A stretch of DNA of 64,000 nucleotides from NCBI RefSeq assembly GCF_002878395.1, contig NC_061118.1, forward strand, positions 88,449,910 through 88,513,909. Reading direction: 5' to 3'. Source of the DNA: Capsicum annuum. Lineage: Eukaryota; Streptophyta; Magnoliopsida; Solanales; Solanaceae. Numbering within the stretch: position 1 is the stretch's first letter; every line of letters starts with the position of its first letter. The translations under genes and the position numbers were made by a program. Under the pieces are notes generated by a model. It ran no database searches. It was not told where the DNA came from and saw nothing but the letters and a program-made list of their open reading frames with translations. Below are positions 35,516 through 47,240 of this stretch, piece by piece.

Positions 35516-36299
35516 GATGACTTGGGATCAGTTGTTAAGGCTTTTTTAGATAGGTTTGTGCTATTCAGTTTAAGGGATAGATAAGAGATGAGTTTGATCA
35601 CCTGGAGTAGGGATCCACTTTTATTATTGAGTCACTTTCATTCCTTGTCAAGATATTCTATTGCCAGTATTGATACGGAATCTGAGAGGATTTAAAAGTT
35701 CATGAAGGGATTTGATATTTCACTTTAGTTGGCTACTGCCTAGATAGTGGTGTCTGGGGCATCATTTTAAAGTATAGTGGATCATGCAAAGATGACCAAG
35801 TCTATTTTTCAAATATCTTAGGAAGGCGCCAAGAGGGTGTGCGGTCACGACAAGTTCAATGGTCGCACTCCTTGAAGCATAAAGTTTAGAGGTTCCCATG
35901 TGTACCATAGTAGACTAGTGCAGTCAACCTTGTAAGGTTCAGTTAGTAGGTCTTCTAGTTTGATGACTTTGGTTAGTCGGGCATCATCCTATGGTGGTTA
36001 TTCTAGCTCAATTGTTCTTCCTCAAATTTAGTTGGACTGCAGAGATTGCTATTTATGTGATGAGTTTGGCCATGTTGCCAAGGATCGGCCCTATTTTGTT
36101 TTCAGACCTATCTCTATATCGATAGTGAGAGGTAATCCTTGTGGTGGTAGATGTGCTACTAGAGGTATGAGAGGCAAAGGTGATCAAAGGTAGTAGATGT
36201 GCTACTAGAGGGATACTTAGTCTAGTCGAGGATGTGGACAATTCTATGCTATACCAACTGGACTTAAGGCAGAGTTTTTTGACGCTTTTATCTCAAGTA
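35516..36299 (+). pseudogene. CHR-C gag, 3' part (decayed)
   Basis: Plus-strand remnant that begins inside gag at TGACTTGGGATCAG (TWDQ) next to the ATH1 LTR. Readable across frameshifts: FLDRFVLFSLRD, DTESERI-KFMKGF, VVSGASF and VDHAKMTKSI, a Tekay/Del gag pattern. A CCHC knuckle near 36045-36085 reads CYLCDEFGHVAKDR, with the last Cys changed to Arg. The gag N-terminus, leader and 5' LTR of CHR-C are not in the window. Confidence 0.7.
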
Positions 36300-39200
36300 T
36301 TATCCCTATTTGTTATAGATCTGTATCTATGTCATTTTATTTAGGGTTGGCTTTCTTCTATGTTTTTGCATATTTCTCTTTAGGTTTTGATTCTATTAGT
36401 AAATCTATTGCTGTTCTTATCTAAGATTTATCCCCATACGAGACTTTTTAGTGTTGGATCGAGTGCACCGATCTTATGTTGTGACTTTTATAGGCTGTGA
36501 GACATGGGAAGATCTAATTATCTTAGATATGGTAGATTTTGATGTCAATTTGAGTATGTATTTGTTAGATCTCTATTGTTCTTTCTAGATTGTTATGCTA
36601 AGACTGTGACTTTAGTTTTTCTAGGTGTGCCAAGGATAACATAGAAAGGTATGCTTCATTCAGGTTTTAAGAGAGTTATATCATTTCGTTAAGCTTGTTT
36701 CTTAGTAGAGAAATGATGTTTGTCATTCTTGGTCCATAGTAATGATACTAGTGTTGATTCACCAACTTCGTTGGATTCTCTTTGCATTGTTCATGAGTTT
36801 ATGGATGTCGTTTCTTTAAATTTTCCTGATATGCCTTCGAATCATGATATTGACCTTGCCATTGATGTTGGGCCAGACACCAAGCCCATCTCTATTCCTC
36901 CTTATAGGATAGCCCTATTGGAGTTGAAGGATTAGTTACATGAGGGATTTATCCAGCCTAGTCTATACTTTTTGGGAATAAAAAAAATGGGTCTCTCTAT
37001 ATGTATATTAATTATCGGTGGTTGAAAAAGTGACAATTAAGAATATGTATCCTCTTCCTTGTATTGATGATTTGTTTGATCAAATTTTAGGTGCTTTGGT
37101 GTTTTTGAAAATTGATTTGAGGTTTGAGTACCTCTAGTTTAGGATTAGAGCTTCAGATATTCCAAAGACAACTGTTTGGACTCGATAAAGTCATTATGAG
37201 TTCTTGGTCATGTTTTTTGGGTTGACCAATGCCCCAGACTCATTCTTGGAGTTGATGAACTGAGTGTCTTGATCATATCTTAACTTCTTTGTGATTATAT
37301 TTATAGATGATATCTAGGTTTACTCTAAGAGAGAGGCCGATCATGAGACGCATTTGCAGATTGTGTGTAAGAGATCAACATATGAGAGGTTGTATGCTAA
37401 GTTCACCAAGTATGAGTTTTGGTTAGAGTTTGTCTCTTTAGGTCATGTGGTGACCAAGGATGGTATCATGATTGGTCTATCCATGTTTTAAGTAGTTTGT
37501 AATTGGGCTAGGCCTACATCTCTTTATGAGTTTTAGAGTTTTATTCGTTTAGAATACTACAATCTATGCTTTACTGAGGGTTGTTCATCTATTAAGGATT
37601 CATTGACCAAGTTGACCTAGAAAAACATTTTCTTTTAGTTGTCCGATGCTTATGAGGATAGCTTTCAAAACCTTAAAGATTTGTTGACATTATCCTCTAT
37701 CTTGACTTTGCCAAAGGAGGATGTGGGATTCATCGAGTTTTGTGATATTTTTTGTGTTGGGTTAGGTGCTCTATTGATGTAGGAGGGTAAGGTGATTGGA
37801 TATGATTCACATCGATTAAAAACTCATGAGAATAATTACCTAACCATGATTTAGAGTTATGTCTGGTTGTATTTGCATTAAAGTTAAGGAGGCACTATTT
37901 GTATGGAGTTCATTATGAGATCTTCTCATATTACCATAGCCTTCAGTATTTCTTTACTTGGCAAGATCTTAATATGATTCAAAATATAAGTTGCTTAAGG
38001 ATTATGATCTTACTATTATCTATCATTCAAGAAAGACTAATGTGGTTGTAGATGCATTAAGCCATAAGTCGACTAGTATGGATAGCTTGGCCCATTTTAT
38101 TTTACCAAAAAAGGGCTTTGGACTTAGAGGTTTAGTATTTGGCTAACCAAATGGTTAGGCTTGATATTTCAACACCTAGGTGTATTTTGGAATTTATGGA
38201 GGTTATATCTTCTTTGATGCAGTAGATTGGGGATCATCAGTTTGATAGTGTTAGGTTAAGAGTGATTCATGATAAGGTATTAAGTGTTAAGGCTAAGGAA
38301 GCCTCACGTAACTCCGATCATTTCTTGAGGATTGGAGTTCGAGTTTGTATTCCAAAAGTTAGTAACTAGGTGAGATTGATTTTGGAGGAGGCTCATTGTT
38401 CTGAGTATTTTATTCATTCGAGAGTGACCCTGATGTATTGTAATTTAAGATAGGACTACTAGTGGGGTTATATGAGGATGGATATGAGAGACTTTGTATC
38501 TCATTACCTATGTTTCTAGAAGGTGAAGTCCGTGCATTTGGGGCTTGGTGGTTTGATTCAGAGGATACCCACTCTTAAGTTGGAATGGGAATGGATCGTT
38601 ATGGACTTCATGATTGGGTTACCTTATACTTCTTGTGCAACTGACAGTGTTCAGGTCATCATAGTTTGATTGACCAAATCTATTTATTTTATCCCTATCT
38701 AGGTTTTCTTTAGTGCGGAGAGGTTGGCCCATATATACTTTCGTGCGATAGTTTATCCCCGTGGTGTAATAGTGTCTATTATCTTCGATAAGGGTTCAGT
38801 GTTCAGTTCTCACTTATGGAAGGCATTTTAGGCAGAGTTGGGTACCCAGGTTGATTTTAGTACAACTTTTCACCCCTAGAACGATGGTCAGTTAGAGAAA
38901 AATATTTGATTTTTGAGAATATGCTCTGCTCTTGTGTTATAAACTTCGGAGGTCACTGGTAGCAATATTTAGCCTTGGTTGAGTTTGTGTATAGTAATAG
39001 CTATCATTCAAATATAGAGATGGCGCCCTTTAAGGCCTTATATGGTAGGAGTTGTTACTCTACAATTGGTTGGTTTAAGGTTTTTGAGATTAGATCTTGA
39101 AGTACAAACTTGCTTTGTGAGTCTTTGGTAGGGTTCAGGTCATTCAAGATACACTTCGAGCAGCTTAGAGTAGGCAAAAGTGTTATATGGATCGTAGACT

Positions 39201-39690
39201 TTGTGCTTTGAGATTTAGGGTTGGTGACGAGTCTTTCTTTGTGTTTCATTCATGAAGGACGCAATGAGGTTTGGGAGAAAGGACAAGCTTAGCCCTAGGT
39301 ATATTGGGCCATTTGAGATTCTTTAGACTAGTGGGGATGTAACTTATGAGTTAGCCTGCCCCCAAATTAATTAACTATTTATACAGTTTTTCATGTTTCT
39401 ATGCTACGGTGTTATATTCTGGACGAGTCTCATTTCATTCATTGGGATTCAATATAGTTAGATGAGAGGTTGTCCTTTATTGAGGAGCCAATCTCCATTT
39501 TAGCCAAGGATGTAAGATGGTTGCATTTTAGGAATATTTCAGTGGTTAAGGTCCAGTGAAGGCACCATTCCATAGATGAGGCTACTTAGAAGGTTGATCG
39601 TGACATGAGTAGTAGTTATTCTCCAACTCTTCGCTGATTCTGGTACTTCCCTCGCCTTTAGTTTAAGGATGAACTGGATTCTTAGTGGTG
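36300..39690 (+). pseudogene. CHR-C pol: protease, RT, RNase H, integrase, chromodomain (decayed)
   Basis: Order along the plus strand: protease end (DLIILDMVDFDV, about 36508-36545); RT N-terminus in the open piece 36720-36935 (IDVGPDTKPISIPPYRIA); polymerase core FIDD at 37300-37311 followed by a stop; connection and RNase H (37550-37960, HYLYGVHYEIF); integrase with zinc region near 38380-38540, core to about 39030 and GPY/F near 39270; and a chromodomain-like tail (PISILAKDVRWLH, VVKVQ, SIDEAT) at 39490-39590. Dozens of stops and frameshifts make it the most degraded pol here, as expected for the outermost layer of the nest. Confidence 0.75.
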
Positions 39691-40709
39691 GATATTGTAA
39701 GGACTTGATTTTATAAATTATTCATTTTATGTTATTTGACCATTTTACTTCTCCCTCAGGTTTCTCGAGATGTTTTTGGAGGGTGGGGAATGATTGACAT
39801 AGTTTTTAATGTATTTCGATGCGGTTTGTGTGGGTTTATGGTTTTTAGAGGTTCAAAAGAGCTTATAGTTGACTTCGATCAACATTTGTTGTTCAGTGTG
39901 TCAGATGGCAAAATAAACTGCTCCAGCAGATTCAGAACATCAGTTTTGGGTCGGTAGCATGGTTGGTGTGATTTTATGGATTTTATATATCATTTCGATC
40001 TTCAGTTCAGGAAATTAAGTAATTGGGTCTCAATGGTCCATTTTGTGAAAACAACCCTTTTTTGAAAAATCTGATGTCGCTATTAAGTCTGGAATATTAA
40101 AGTTAGTCTTGTAGCATATATCTTTTGCCTTCACGGGATTCGAAACAAATCCTGAGGTCTTGATCTGCAACATAGAATTTTTAGCAAAGCTGCTAGTGCT
40201 GGCAATATTTGTGTAATACCCCGAGACTCTAACCAATAGTGCAACCATGTATGAAGCTCATGAGAAATAAATTATAATATTTTGGATTGTTTTCTGATCA
40301 AGGATGGTGTGTATTAAGGCCTTAAAGATGTCCTAACAATTAGGTGAATCAAAACATTCCTTACCGATTGAATTCTTGGGAAGGATATTGGTATAGTCAA
40401 CTTCAATTGAGCATATCTCTCATTATACTTGGAATTTTTGAGCCCATGACCTATCAACAGATAGATAATTGAATTAGCTTTCCAACGTACCAATTTCGCC
40501 AAAATCCAATGTCGGAGCAAAGATTTATACCCATTTTACTCCAGTATATCAATTTTTAAAAGTGTGACGATGCTTTTGACGGGCTGTCACATTTTTGACG
40601 CCATTTCTGATGACGTCGTCACTTTCTGATGACATTTCTAATTACGTCATCAGCCTTAGGCAGAAAATAAAAAATTTAACCCTTTTGTGATGATATTTCG
40701 TGACGGCCT

Positions 40710-41457
40710 TGATACGGGTGCAACCACAGAAGTGGTTGAGTGCGAGAGTGAATGAACCCGAGACTTGGAGTGTACACGTGAAGTGCAAAGAAAGGCCTAA
40801 CTAGGCTCCAAAATCAGTCTATACAATGTACTCCAAGGGAGACCACTTGAAGACTTTGACTAAGGGGTTATTTTGGGCATTTCACACTATTCTTATAATA
40901 TACTATAAATACAACCTTCTAGGGATTCATTCATTAGATTTTGATGATGATGGATGTCATATAAAATTTAAAGACAAGTCTTCTCTCCTTGAGACAAAAA
41001 TCTGAAATTGTAACTCGGGAAATCAACTTGAGTGTGGAATCACTCGTGTTAGATTCAAGCTTGGAAACATTGGTCCTTGGAAGAGCGATATCCCTCTTGT
41101 GCCTACGTAGGAGATAGGTTAGTGTTGTGTGTAGTATTAAAGGTCCAAGGGTGTAACAATTCTTGGGTTGTTAATATTATTCCATCATTTGGTCTATCTA
41201 TCTATCTTTATCTTATTGCACTTTGTTGATTCATAGTGGACTATTTTGTGTCCTTCTTGAATCCGAAATTTACTCTCATTGTGTTCATCTTGTTATCATT
41301 GTGTTGCTGCTGTTTTTGGCGTCAAATGCACCGTTGTTATCTCGTATTATTGTTGTTGTATTGAATCCAAGAGTGGTCTCCATCTTAGTCCTCAAATCCT
41401 TAAGATTAGTGGACTATTTTGGAGTTGTTTCATTTTTCTGTTGTTTTTTCCGTATCA
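40710..41457 (+). repeat. 5' LTR of NA-K (748 bp)
   Basis: TGATACGGGTG to CCGTATCA. A TATAAATA box lies near 40909. It differs from the 3' copy by scattered substitutions, mostly transitions, at roughly one in twenty positions in the first 130 bases that I compared. Confidence 0.9.
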
Positions 41458-41459
41458 TT

Positions 41460-41472
41460 TGGTATCAAAGCC
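41460..41472 (+). other. Primer-binding site of NA-K (initiator Met tRNA)
   Basis: TGGTATCAAAGCC, one mismatch from TGGTATCAGAGCC, two bases after the 5' LTR. Confidence 0.85.
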
Positions 41473-41875
41473 ATCATTGATTTTGTTCTAACAAGATCAA
41501 TCTTGGGCTTGAGACTTGAAAACTACAAAGGAAAAAAAAATTGAAAACTGAAAACTGAAATTTCCAGAAAATAGCAATCTGTCCACTTTGTGTTCTTGGC
41601 CAAAAATTGTGTTCTTGTTGTTTCATGGCCATGATTTTTACTTGTCTTAAGTGTTTCTAGTGTTATCATTGTTCTTCACTAATACTTTGAGTCTATATCT
41701 TGATTTGAGCCTTTGTAGTTGATATTGTTATTGTGAACTTGGACTTGGCCGATTGTTGTTGGTGTTGTTGTTGTGGGTTCAAGACTTGAACGTGTGATGT
41801 GTTGTTGGTTCAAGTTTGAAATTGTATTGTCGGGATTGTGTTGTGTATTTTAAGATTGAAAGATGTTGTTGATAT

Positions 41876-42399
41876 TTGGGGTCCAACTTGAACCTTAAAA
41901 CTTCAAGACTCAAAGTTTGTGTTCTTGGTGTCCTTAGTGTTCTTCATCATATCTATATGTTGTTGAAAAAAAAGTGGATCTTTAATCTTGGAAGTTTAAG
42001 AAAGAGAGTGTGTATTTTGTTAGTCTTGGAAATGAGTATCCTTGGTAGTACTCTTGGTGTTCATGATGATCAATTTACTCTTAAAAGTAGTTCACTACTT
42101 GAGCATATGAATAGTGTTCTTAAAAATTCTCAAGTTAGTGATGGTGTCTATAAAATTGATTTTGATAATGCACATGACTCTTTGAACATCTTGTATGGCA
42201 TTGCAACTAGTTTCGTTCATAGAGATCATGTGTAAAAAAATATTTTTGCATGTAAATGTGGGAGTGACATTCTAGGGGAAGGAAGGGCTAGCCTCGGCTT
42301 AGGTCTTTGTCTAATTTTTCCATTTGATCCCGGCACCCTATTGGAATATGGAAATCTAGACACTCTCCACTTAATGCTTGGTCAAGATGACAAGTAATG
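41876..42399 (+). pseudogene. Unrecognised ORF of NA-K, interrupted by one stop
   Basis: An open frame of 119 codons (41876-42235) ends at a single TAA and then stays open in the same frame to 42399, giving about 174 codons. The second part reads CKCGSDILGEGRASLGLGLC, then FPFDPGTLLEYGNLDTLHL. Later fragments in other frames, such as DPWMYFKFVPPWHG near 42510-42555, also look coding. I do not recognise a family; it is not gag, protease, RT or integrase. The CKC start and the Gly-rich stretch are the most distinctive parts. The (GTT)n-rich DNA at 41740-41830 upstream could be leader. It may be a captured or element-specific gene, or a chance frame. Confidence 0.4.
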
Positions 42400-42662
42400 T
42401 TTGATTGTGTGTGCTAAGAAAGGAAGATAGGGTTCTTCCTTATCTCTTTTTGTTGGTGGTGACCACTTCATTTGTTCTATTTGTACTAAGTTTATTGTGT
42501 CCAACACAAAGGATCCATGGATGTACTTCAAGTTTGTTCCACCTTGGCATGGCATATTGATGTGTTATTTTTTCTAACCCTAACCCGTCATGTCATGAGG
42601 ATGTGTTCTTGTTTGTCTTCTCTTGATTTTGCAAGGTACGGATTCGAGGTCGAATCCTTTTT

Positions 42663-42675
42663 AAGAAGGGAAGGA
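42663..42675 (+). other. Polypurine tract of NA-K
   Basis: AAGAAGGGAAGGA immediately before the 3' LTR at 42676. Confidence 0.8.
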
Positions 42676-43423
42676 TGATATGGGTACAACCACGGAAGTG
42701 GGTGAGTGCGAGAGTGAATGAACCCGAGACTTGGAGTGTACACGTGAAGTGCAAAGGAAGGCCTAACTAGGCTCCAAAATCAGTCCATACAAAGCACTCC
42801 AATGGAGCCCACTTGAAGACTTTGACTAAGGGGTCATTTTGTACATTTCACACTATTCTTGTAATACTCTATAAATACAACTTTCTAGGGATTCATTCAT
42901 TAGATTTTGATGATGATGAATGTTGTATAAAATTGAAAGACAAGTCCTCTCTCCTTGAGGCAAAAATCTGAAATTGTAACTAGGGAAATCAACTTGAGTG
43001 TGGAATCACTCATGTTGAATTCAAGCTTGGAAACGTTGGTCCTTGGGAGATCGAGATCCCTCTTGTTCCTACGTAGGAGATAGGCTAGTGTTGTGTATAG
43101 TATTAAAGGTCCAAGGGTGTAACAATTCTTGGATTGTTAATATTATTCCCTCATTTGGTCTATCTATCTATCTTTATCTTATTGCATTTTGTAGATTAGT
43201 AGTGGACTATTTTGTGTCCTTCTTGAATCCGAAATTTGTTCTCATTGTGTTCATCTTGTTATCATTGTGTTGCTGCTGTTTTTGGTGTCAAATGTACCGT
43301 TGTTATCTCGTATTGTTGTTGTAGTAGTGAATCCGAGAGTGGTCTCCATCTTAGTCCTCAAATCCTTAAGATTAGTGGACTGTTTTGGAGTTATTTCGTG
43401 TTTCCGTTGTTTTTCCTGTATCA
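42676..43423 (+). repeat. 3' LTR of NA-K (748 bp)
   Basis: TGATATGGGTA to CCTGTATCA, the same length as the 5' copy. ORFs at 43043-43324, 43236-43496 and 43251-43433 lie inside this repeat or run past it and have equivalents in the 5' copy (41223-41491), so they are repeat shadows, not genes. Confidence 0.9.
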
Positions 43424-43763
43424 GGCCTATCACAGGTCTAACGGCCTATCACGGATGTCGTCAGCCATTTTTTCATCAATTAAGAGGCATTTTTAAAAGG
43501 GTATTTTGGTATTTTCCACCCATTTTGACCCTCTATATATATCCAAGTAAAGAAGAAAACGTCATTCTTCTTCCATTTCATCAAGAATACTAGGGTTTCT
43601 CTCTCAAAATCCAATCCAAATCGTCCAAGAACATTCAGAATCCAACCATAAATTTTACAAATTGGTTCAAGATTTAAGGTACCCAAGTCAAAAACATCAA
43701 GAACCCTTACTCAAGAAGTGGAAAAGGAGTCTATAACAAGTTTCTTCATTCAAATCCATAATC

Positions 43764-43772
43764 AAGGTATGT
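43764..43772 (+). other. Candidate 5' splice site, CHR-B 5' LTR leader
   Basis: AAG/GTATGT with the intron starting at 43767, about 230 bases after the TATA box. The identical block ATCAAGGTATGTGGGGTT is kept in the 3' LTR (50265-50282), and nearly so in CHR-I. Paired with the acceptor at 45478 it would define an intron of 1712 bases that contains U5 and the primer site. Confidence 0.5.
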
Positions 43773-45275
43773 GGGGTTTAAACAAGAACACTCCTTTCGT
43801 TCTTGTGCCTAAATATTTAATTTCTATTATTGATTTACATGAATTTGCAAAGTGGGATTACACACAAAGTTCTTTATTAATGATTTATGAGATTTGAGTT
43901 GGTTAAGTTTGATATTGTGATATATTTACCATCATATTTCTTGAATTGAGGATTTATGCAATGAGTTGAATATTCTTATTATGAATTAATGATTTTCGAA
44001 TGAGTTGAGATAAGTGTCATGATTTAAGCCTTCCACGAGAAGTTGATTAGTGAATACATATTGATATTAAACTTGAGAGTCAAGAATGAGTCCTATGATT
44101 TTTCCTTGAAACTTTTGATATTTGAAATGATTTGATAAGAAAATGTACTTGATGTTGAGAAAGATTGTATTGAGTTGAGTCGAGTTAGGAATCCACAAGA
44201 TGTTTATGCTTTACAGACGGGATATATATTTATGTTTTGGTCTTTATAAATGACCCATAGTTTGATATTGATTAAGGTGGATTTCCTAACGCGTTCTGAG
44301 CTGAGTCTGGGAGGAGTATTTAGCACCGAGTGGAAAATATGGTATTTCCCCGAAACTACACACCACCGTAGGATTGATATTGATGATTGTGGGAGAGAGG
44401 CTGAATATGGGATTGTGATTGAGAAATTGAGGTTGTACTCCTTGGCAAGAGTACGACACCCCCGCTAATATGGGTTCTCTCCTTAGAAGTGCAAAACGTT
44501 GGACTCCATGCAGCTCACATGGTGTAGTTGTGTCAGTTATAAGAAACTCCTACATCTACGATGATCTAAGTACCTTGAGTTACCGAGTCACTCTAAGTCA
44601 TGAGTCAAAGAGTTTGAGTTGAGTTAAATGATTTATGATATTCATGAAGCATGTGTTATTACTGATGACTTATAGGAATAATGTTTAGATAATGCAAGGG
44701 AAGGGAGGTATTATTGTCAGCATGCATGATTTTCTTATACATTTATGATAGTATTTAAAATATTGCATCCACCCCTACATACTCAGTACACTCCCAAGTA
44801 CTGATTCCCATACTCTTTTGTGTTTTATATTTTCTTGTGATGTAGGTTCAAGTGCTCAGTCTCAGCAGCGACAGTGAATTTCGAGTACCTCCATCTACAT
44901 TCGTACAGTTGGTGAGCCCTCATGGTTAGAGGAACTATGTCCCTAATTTTTGTCTTGATAGTAGAGGGTTGTTTATTCCCAGTTCAGTTCGAGTTAGTTG
45001 AAGATCTATCCGAATGGCTCCTCAGTCTTATGTAGTAGAGGCTTTGTCAGACTAGAGTACCAGTATGTATAGAAATTTAGTATTTTGATTGTACAGGATA
45101 GTATCTCTTCGTATTCCAGTATGTTTATGACATGACTATTCTTCCTTATTATGGCTTGGTTAATGTCATAGTGTGTTATAGAAGTGATGACAGGCTTAGA
45201 GGGTTAGCTTGAGGCCGCATGTAGCCTTAAGCACCGTGTGACATCTAGGGGTGGTATCTTGGGGCGTTACAAGCT

Positions 45276-45288
45276 TGGTATAAGAGCC
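45276..45288 (+). other. Primer-binding site of CHR-B (initiator Met tRNA)
   Basis: TGGTATAAGAGCC, one mismatch from TGGTATCAGAGCC, four bases after the LTR end. Confidence 0.85.
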
Positions 45289-45459
45289 TAAGGTTTAAAA
45301 GAGTCCTAGGAGTCTGGCAAGCCGCGTTATGTAAAGTCTTGATCATCGGTGTGTAGCGCGCCACATCTATGAGCAAGAGGCTGCGGGATGTTTTAAGAAA
45401 AGTCATTTCTCTATTTTAAAAGTCTTTCATGCCTAAGACTATTTCTCTCTGCTATTAAT

Positions 45460-45478
45460 TTGTGCTCTCTTATGACAG
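45460..45478 (+). other. Candidate 3' splice site before CHR-B gag
   Basis: TTGTGCTCTCTTATGACAG, then AAA and the gag ATG at 45482. CHR-I has GTGGTCTCCTCTTTCAG at the matching place. Confidence 0.45.
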
Positions 45479-45481
45479 AAA

Positions 45482-46318
45482 ATGCCTCCTTGTAGAGCTC
45501 GTAAAAACAACGAATGACCTCAACCCGTTGATCCTTTAAATGCGACGGTGACTAATGCCGAATTTTGGGTAGTTTTTCAGGCACTAACCCAAATAGTTAC
45601 CTCCAATGCTCAGGCCAATGTTCAAGCCGTTATTCTACCTTTGCAAGAAGGTAATTCTGCAGCATCTTGAGTTTGGGATTTTATGCGAATGAATCTGCAA
45701 AAGTTTTATGGGTCAAGGGTAGGTGAGGACCCCCAGATATATATCTTGATGAGTTAAAAAAGATCACTTAAATTATACATGTAATGGAGGATAAAAGTAT
45801 AGAGCTAGCTTCCTATCGCTTGAAAGATGTTGCATATGATTGGGTGGAGTTGTGGAGGAAGAGTAAAGGGGAGGATACCGCTCCCATGACTTGGCAGTTG
45901 TTCAAGATGTGTTCTTAGACTGATTCTTTCCCCCAAAGCTGAGGGAAGCAAAACTAGAAGAATTTATGAACTTGAGACAAGGCTCCATAACAGTTAAGGA
46001 GTATCATCTTAGATTCAACCAGTTGTCTAAGTATGCTCCCGGTATGATGGCTGATTCCAGGACCAGTATGAGTAAGTTTTTGATTGGCGTATTGAGTTAT
46101 GTTGTAAAATAATGTAGGTACACTATGCTTAATAGGGACATGGATCTTTCTAGATTAGTGATACATGCTCAGCAAATTAAAGTAAATAAGGTGAAAGAGA
46201 GAGAGAAAGTGACAGGTAATAAGAGAGTCTGATCAGAGCAGCAGGGGTATTGTCAGAGTAGATTTTCTGGAGGGATCAACCCTCAGTTTCAGAGCTGTTT
46301 TTTTGTTTCAGCACTGTC
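45482..46318 (+). pseudogene. CHR-B gag (broken; nucleocapsid deleted)
   Basis: ATGCCTCCTTGTAGAGCTCG at 45482 parallels CHR-I ATGCCTCCACG. Readable core: NAEFWVVFQALTQ, MRMNLQKFYGS, DKSIELASYRLKDVAYDWVE, EFMNLRQGSITVKEYHLRFN and GMMADSRTSMSKF. Stops include one at codon 12 that looks like CGA to TGA, and a frameshift lies near 45735. After about 46310 the sequence jumps to the pol linker, so the CCHC knuckles seen in CHR-I are missing. Confidence 0.8.
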
Positions 46319-47240
46319 ATTAGCTTGTTAATGAGTTTTGCGATGTTTTTCTAGAAGATATCCCAGGGGTACCTCCCGATAGAGAGATAGAATTTGGAAT
46401 TGATCTTCTATTTCTCCATATCATATGGCCCCCGCAAAACTTAAGGATTTGAAAGAGCAAATCAAATATCTTCTAGATAAGGGTTTCATAAGGCCTAGCA
46501 TATCTCCTTGGGGTGCACCCGTTATGTTCGTATGAAAGAAAGATGGTTCATTGCGGATGTGCATTGACTATCGTCAACTTAACAAGGTCACAGTCAAGAA
46601 CAAGGACCCTCTTCATAGAATTGATGACCTTTTTGATCAGCTACAAGGTGCCAGTTACTTCTCAAAAATAGACTTGAGATCCGGTTATCACCAGCTTAAA
46701 GTTAGGGAGTATGATATTCTAAAGACAGCTTTTCGCACCCGATATAGTCATTTTGAGTTCTTAGTCATGTCCTTCAGGCTAACAAATGCCCCAGCAGCTT
46801 CTATGGACCTCATGAATCGGGTGTTCTAACAGTACCTAGATATGTCTATTATTGTGTTCATAGATTATATTCTTGTATACTCCTGAAGTGAGAACGACCA
46901 TGCAGATCATCTTCGAATAGTCTTGCAAACCCTTAGAGATCATTAACTATTTACCCAATTTAGCAATTGCGAATTTTGGCTAAGGTCAGTTGTTTTTCTG
47001 GGTCATATTGTTTCTTCTAAAGGTATTCGAGTTGATCCTTAAAAGATAGAAGTTGTGAAAGATTAGCCTAGACCTATTTCCCTACCTAATATTAGGAGTT
47101 TCTTGGGTCTAGATGGCTACTACCGTTGTTTTGTTGAGGGTTTATCTTCTATTGCATCTCGTTTGACTTGGTTAACCCAAAAGAAAGTTAAATTCTTGTT
47201 GTCTGATTCTTACAAGAAGAGTTTTCAGGAGTTGAAGACT
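46319..47240 (+). pseudogene. CHR-B reverse transcriptase (core Asp lost; protease deleted upstream)
   Basis: Starts directly at [20 protein letters not shown] (about 46325-46385), a segment that follows the protease in CHR-I, so roughly 900 bases with nucleocapsid and protease are gone. A second small deletion removes PGTKPI before SPYHMAP. The open piece 46551-46829 has [36 protein letters not shown] and FLVMSF. The polymerase core reads FIDY (46858-46869) instead of FIDD. Stops follow at 46830 and 46883. The copy could not make an active RT. Confidence 0.85.

Larger units (their letters stand above)
40710..43423 (+). mobile_element. NA-K: short non-autonomous LTR element inside the CHR-B 5' LTR
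   Basis: It is bounded by TGATAC and GTATCA (a 6-bp inverted end) and flanked by the perfect duplication GGCCT (40705-40709, 43424-43428). Two LTRs of exactly 748 bp (40710-41457 and 42676-43423) enclose 1218 bp. The primer site at 41460 matches initiator-Met tRNA, and a purine tract AAGAAGGGAAGGA lies directly before the 3' LTR. Nothing resembling gag, protease, RT or integrase is present; the only coding-like stretch is 41876-42399. Removing the element restores the CHR-B LTR exactly (compare 49905-49950). Size places it between TRIM and LARD elements. A copia-like parent is possible from the primer site but unproven. Confidence 0.9.
40212..45271 (+). repeat. 5' LTR of CHR-B (interrupted by NA-K)
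   Basis: U3 holds a cluster of TGACG/CGTCA motifs (40560-40710), including TGATGACGTCGTCA at 40608-40621, continued after NA-K at 43424. A TATATATA box is at 43534-43541, then the CTAGGGTTTCTCTC leader and AAG/GTATGT at 43764-43772. The LTR ends GGGGCGTTACA at 45271. The ORFs in 44250-44468 and similar are shared by position with the 3' LTR but have no known domain and are probably chance. Confidence 0.85.

Noticed and set aside
41223..43593. Hydrophobic ORFs (85-108 codons) that look like small membrane proteins
   Set aside because: They lie in the two LTRs of NA-K or run out of them, occur twice for that reason, and are shifted in frame between copies. They reflect T-rich repeat DNA.
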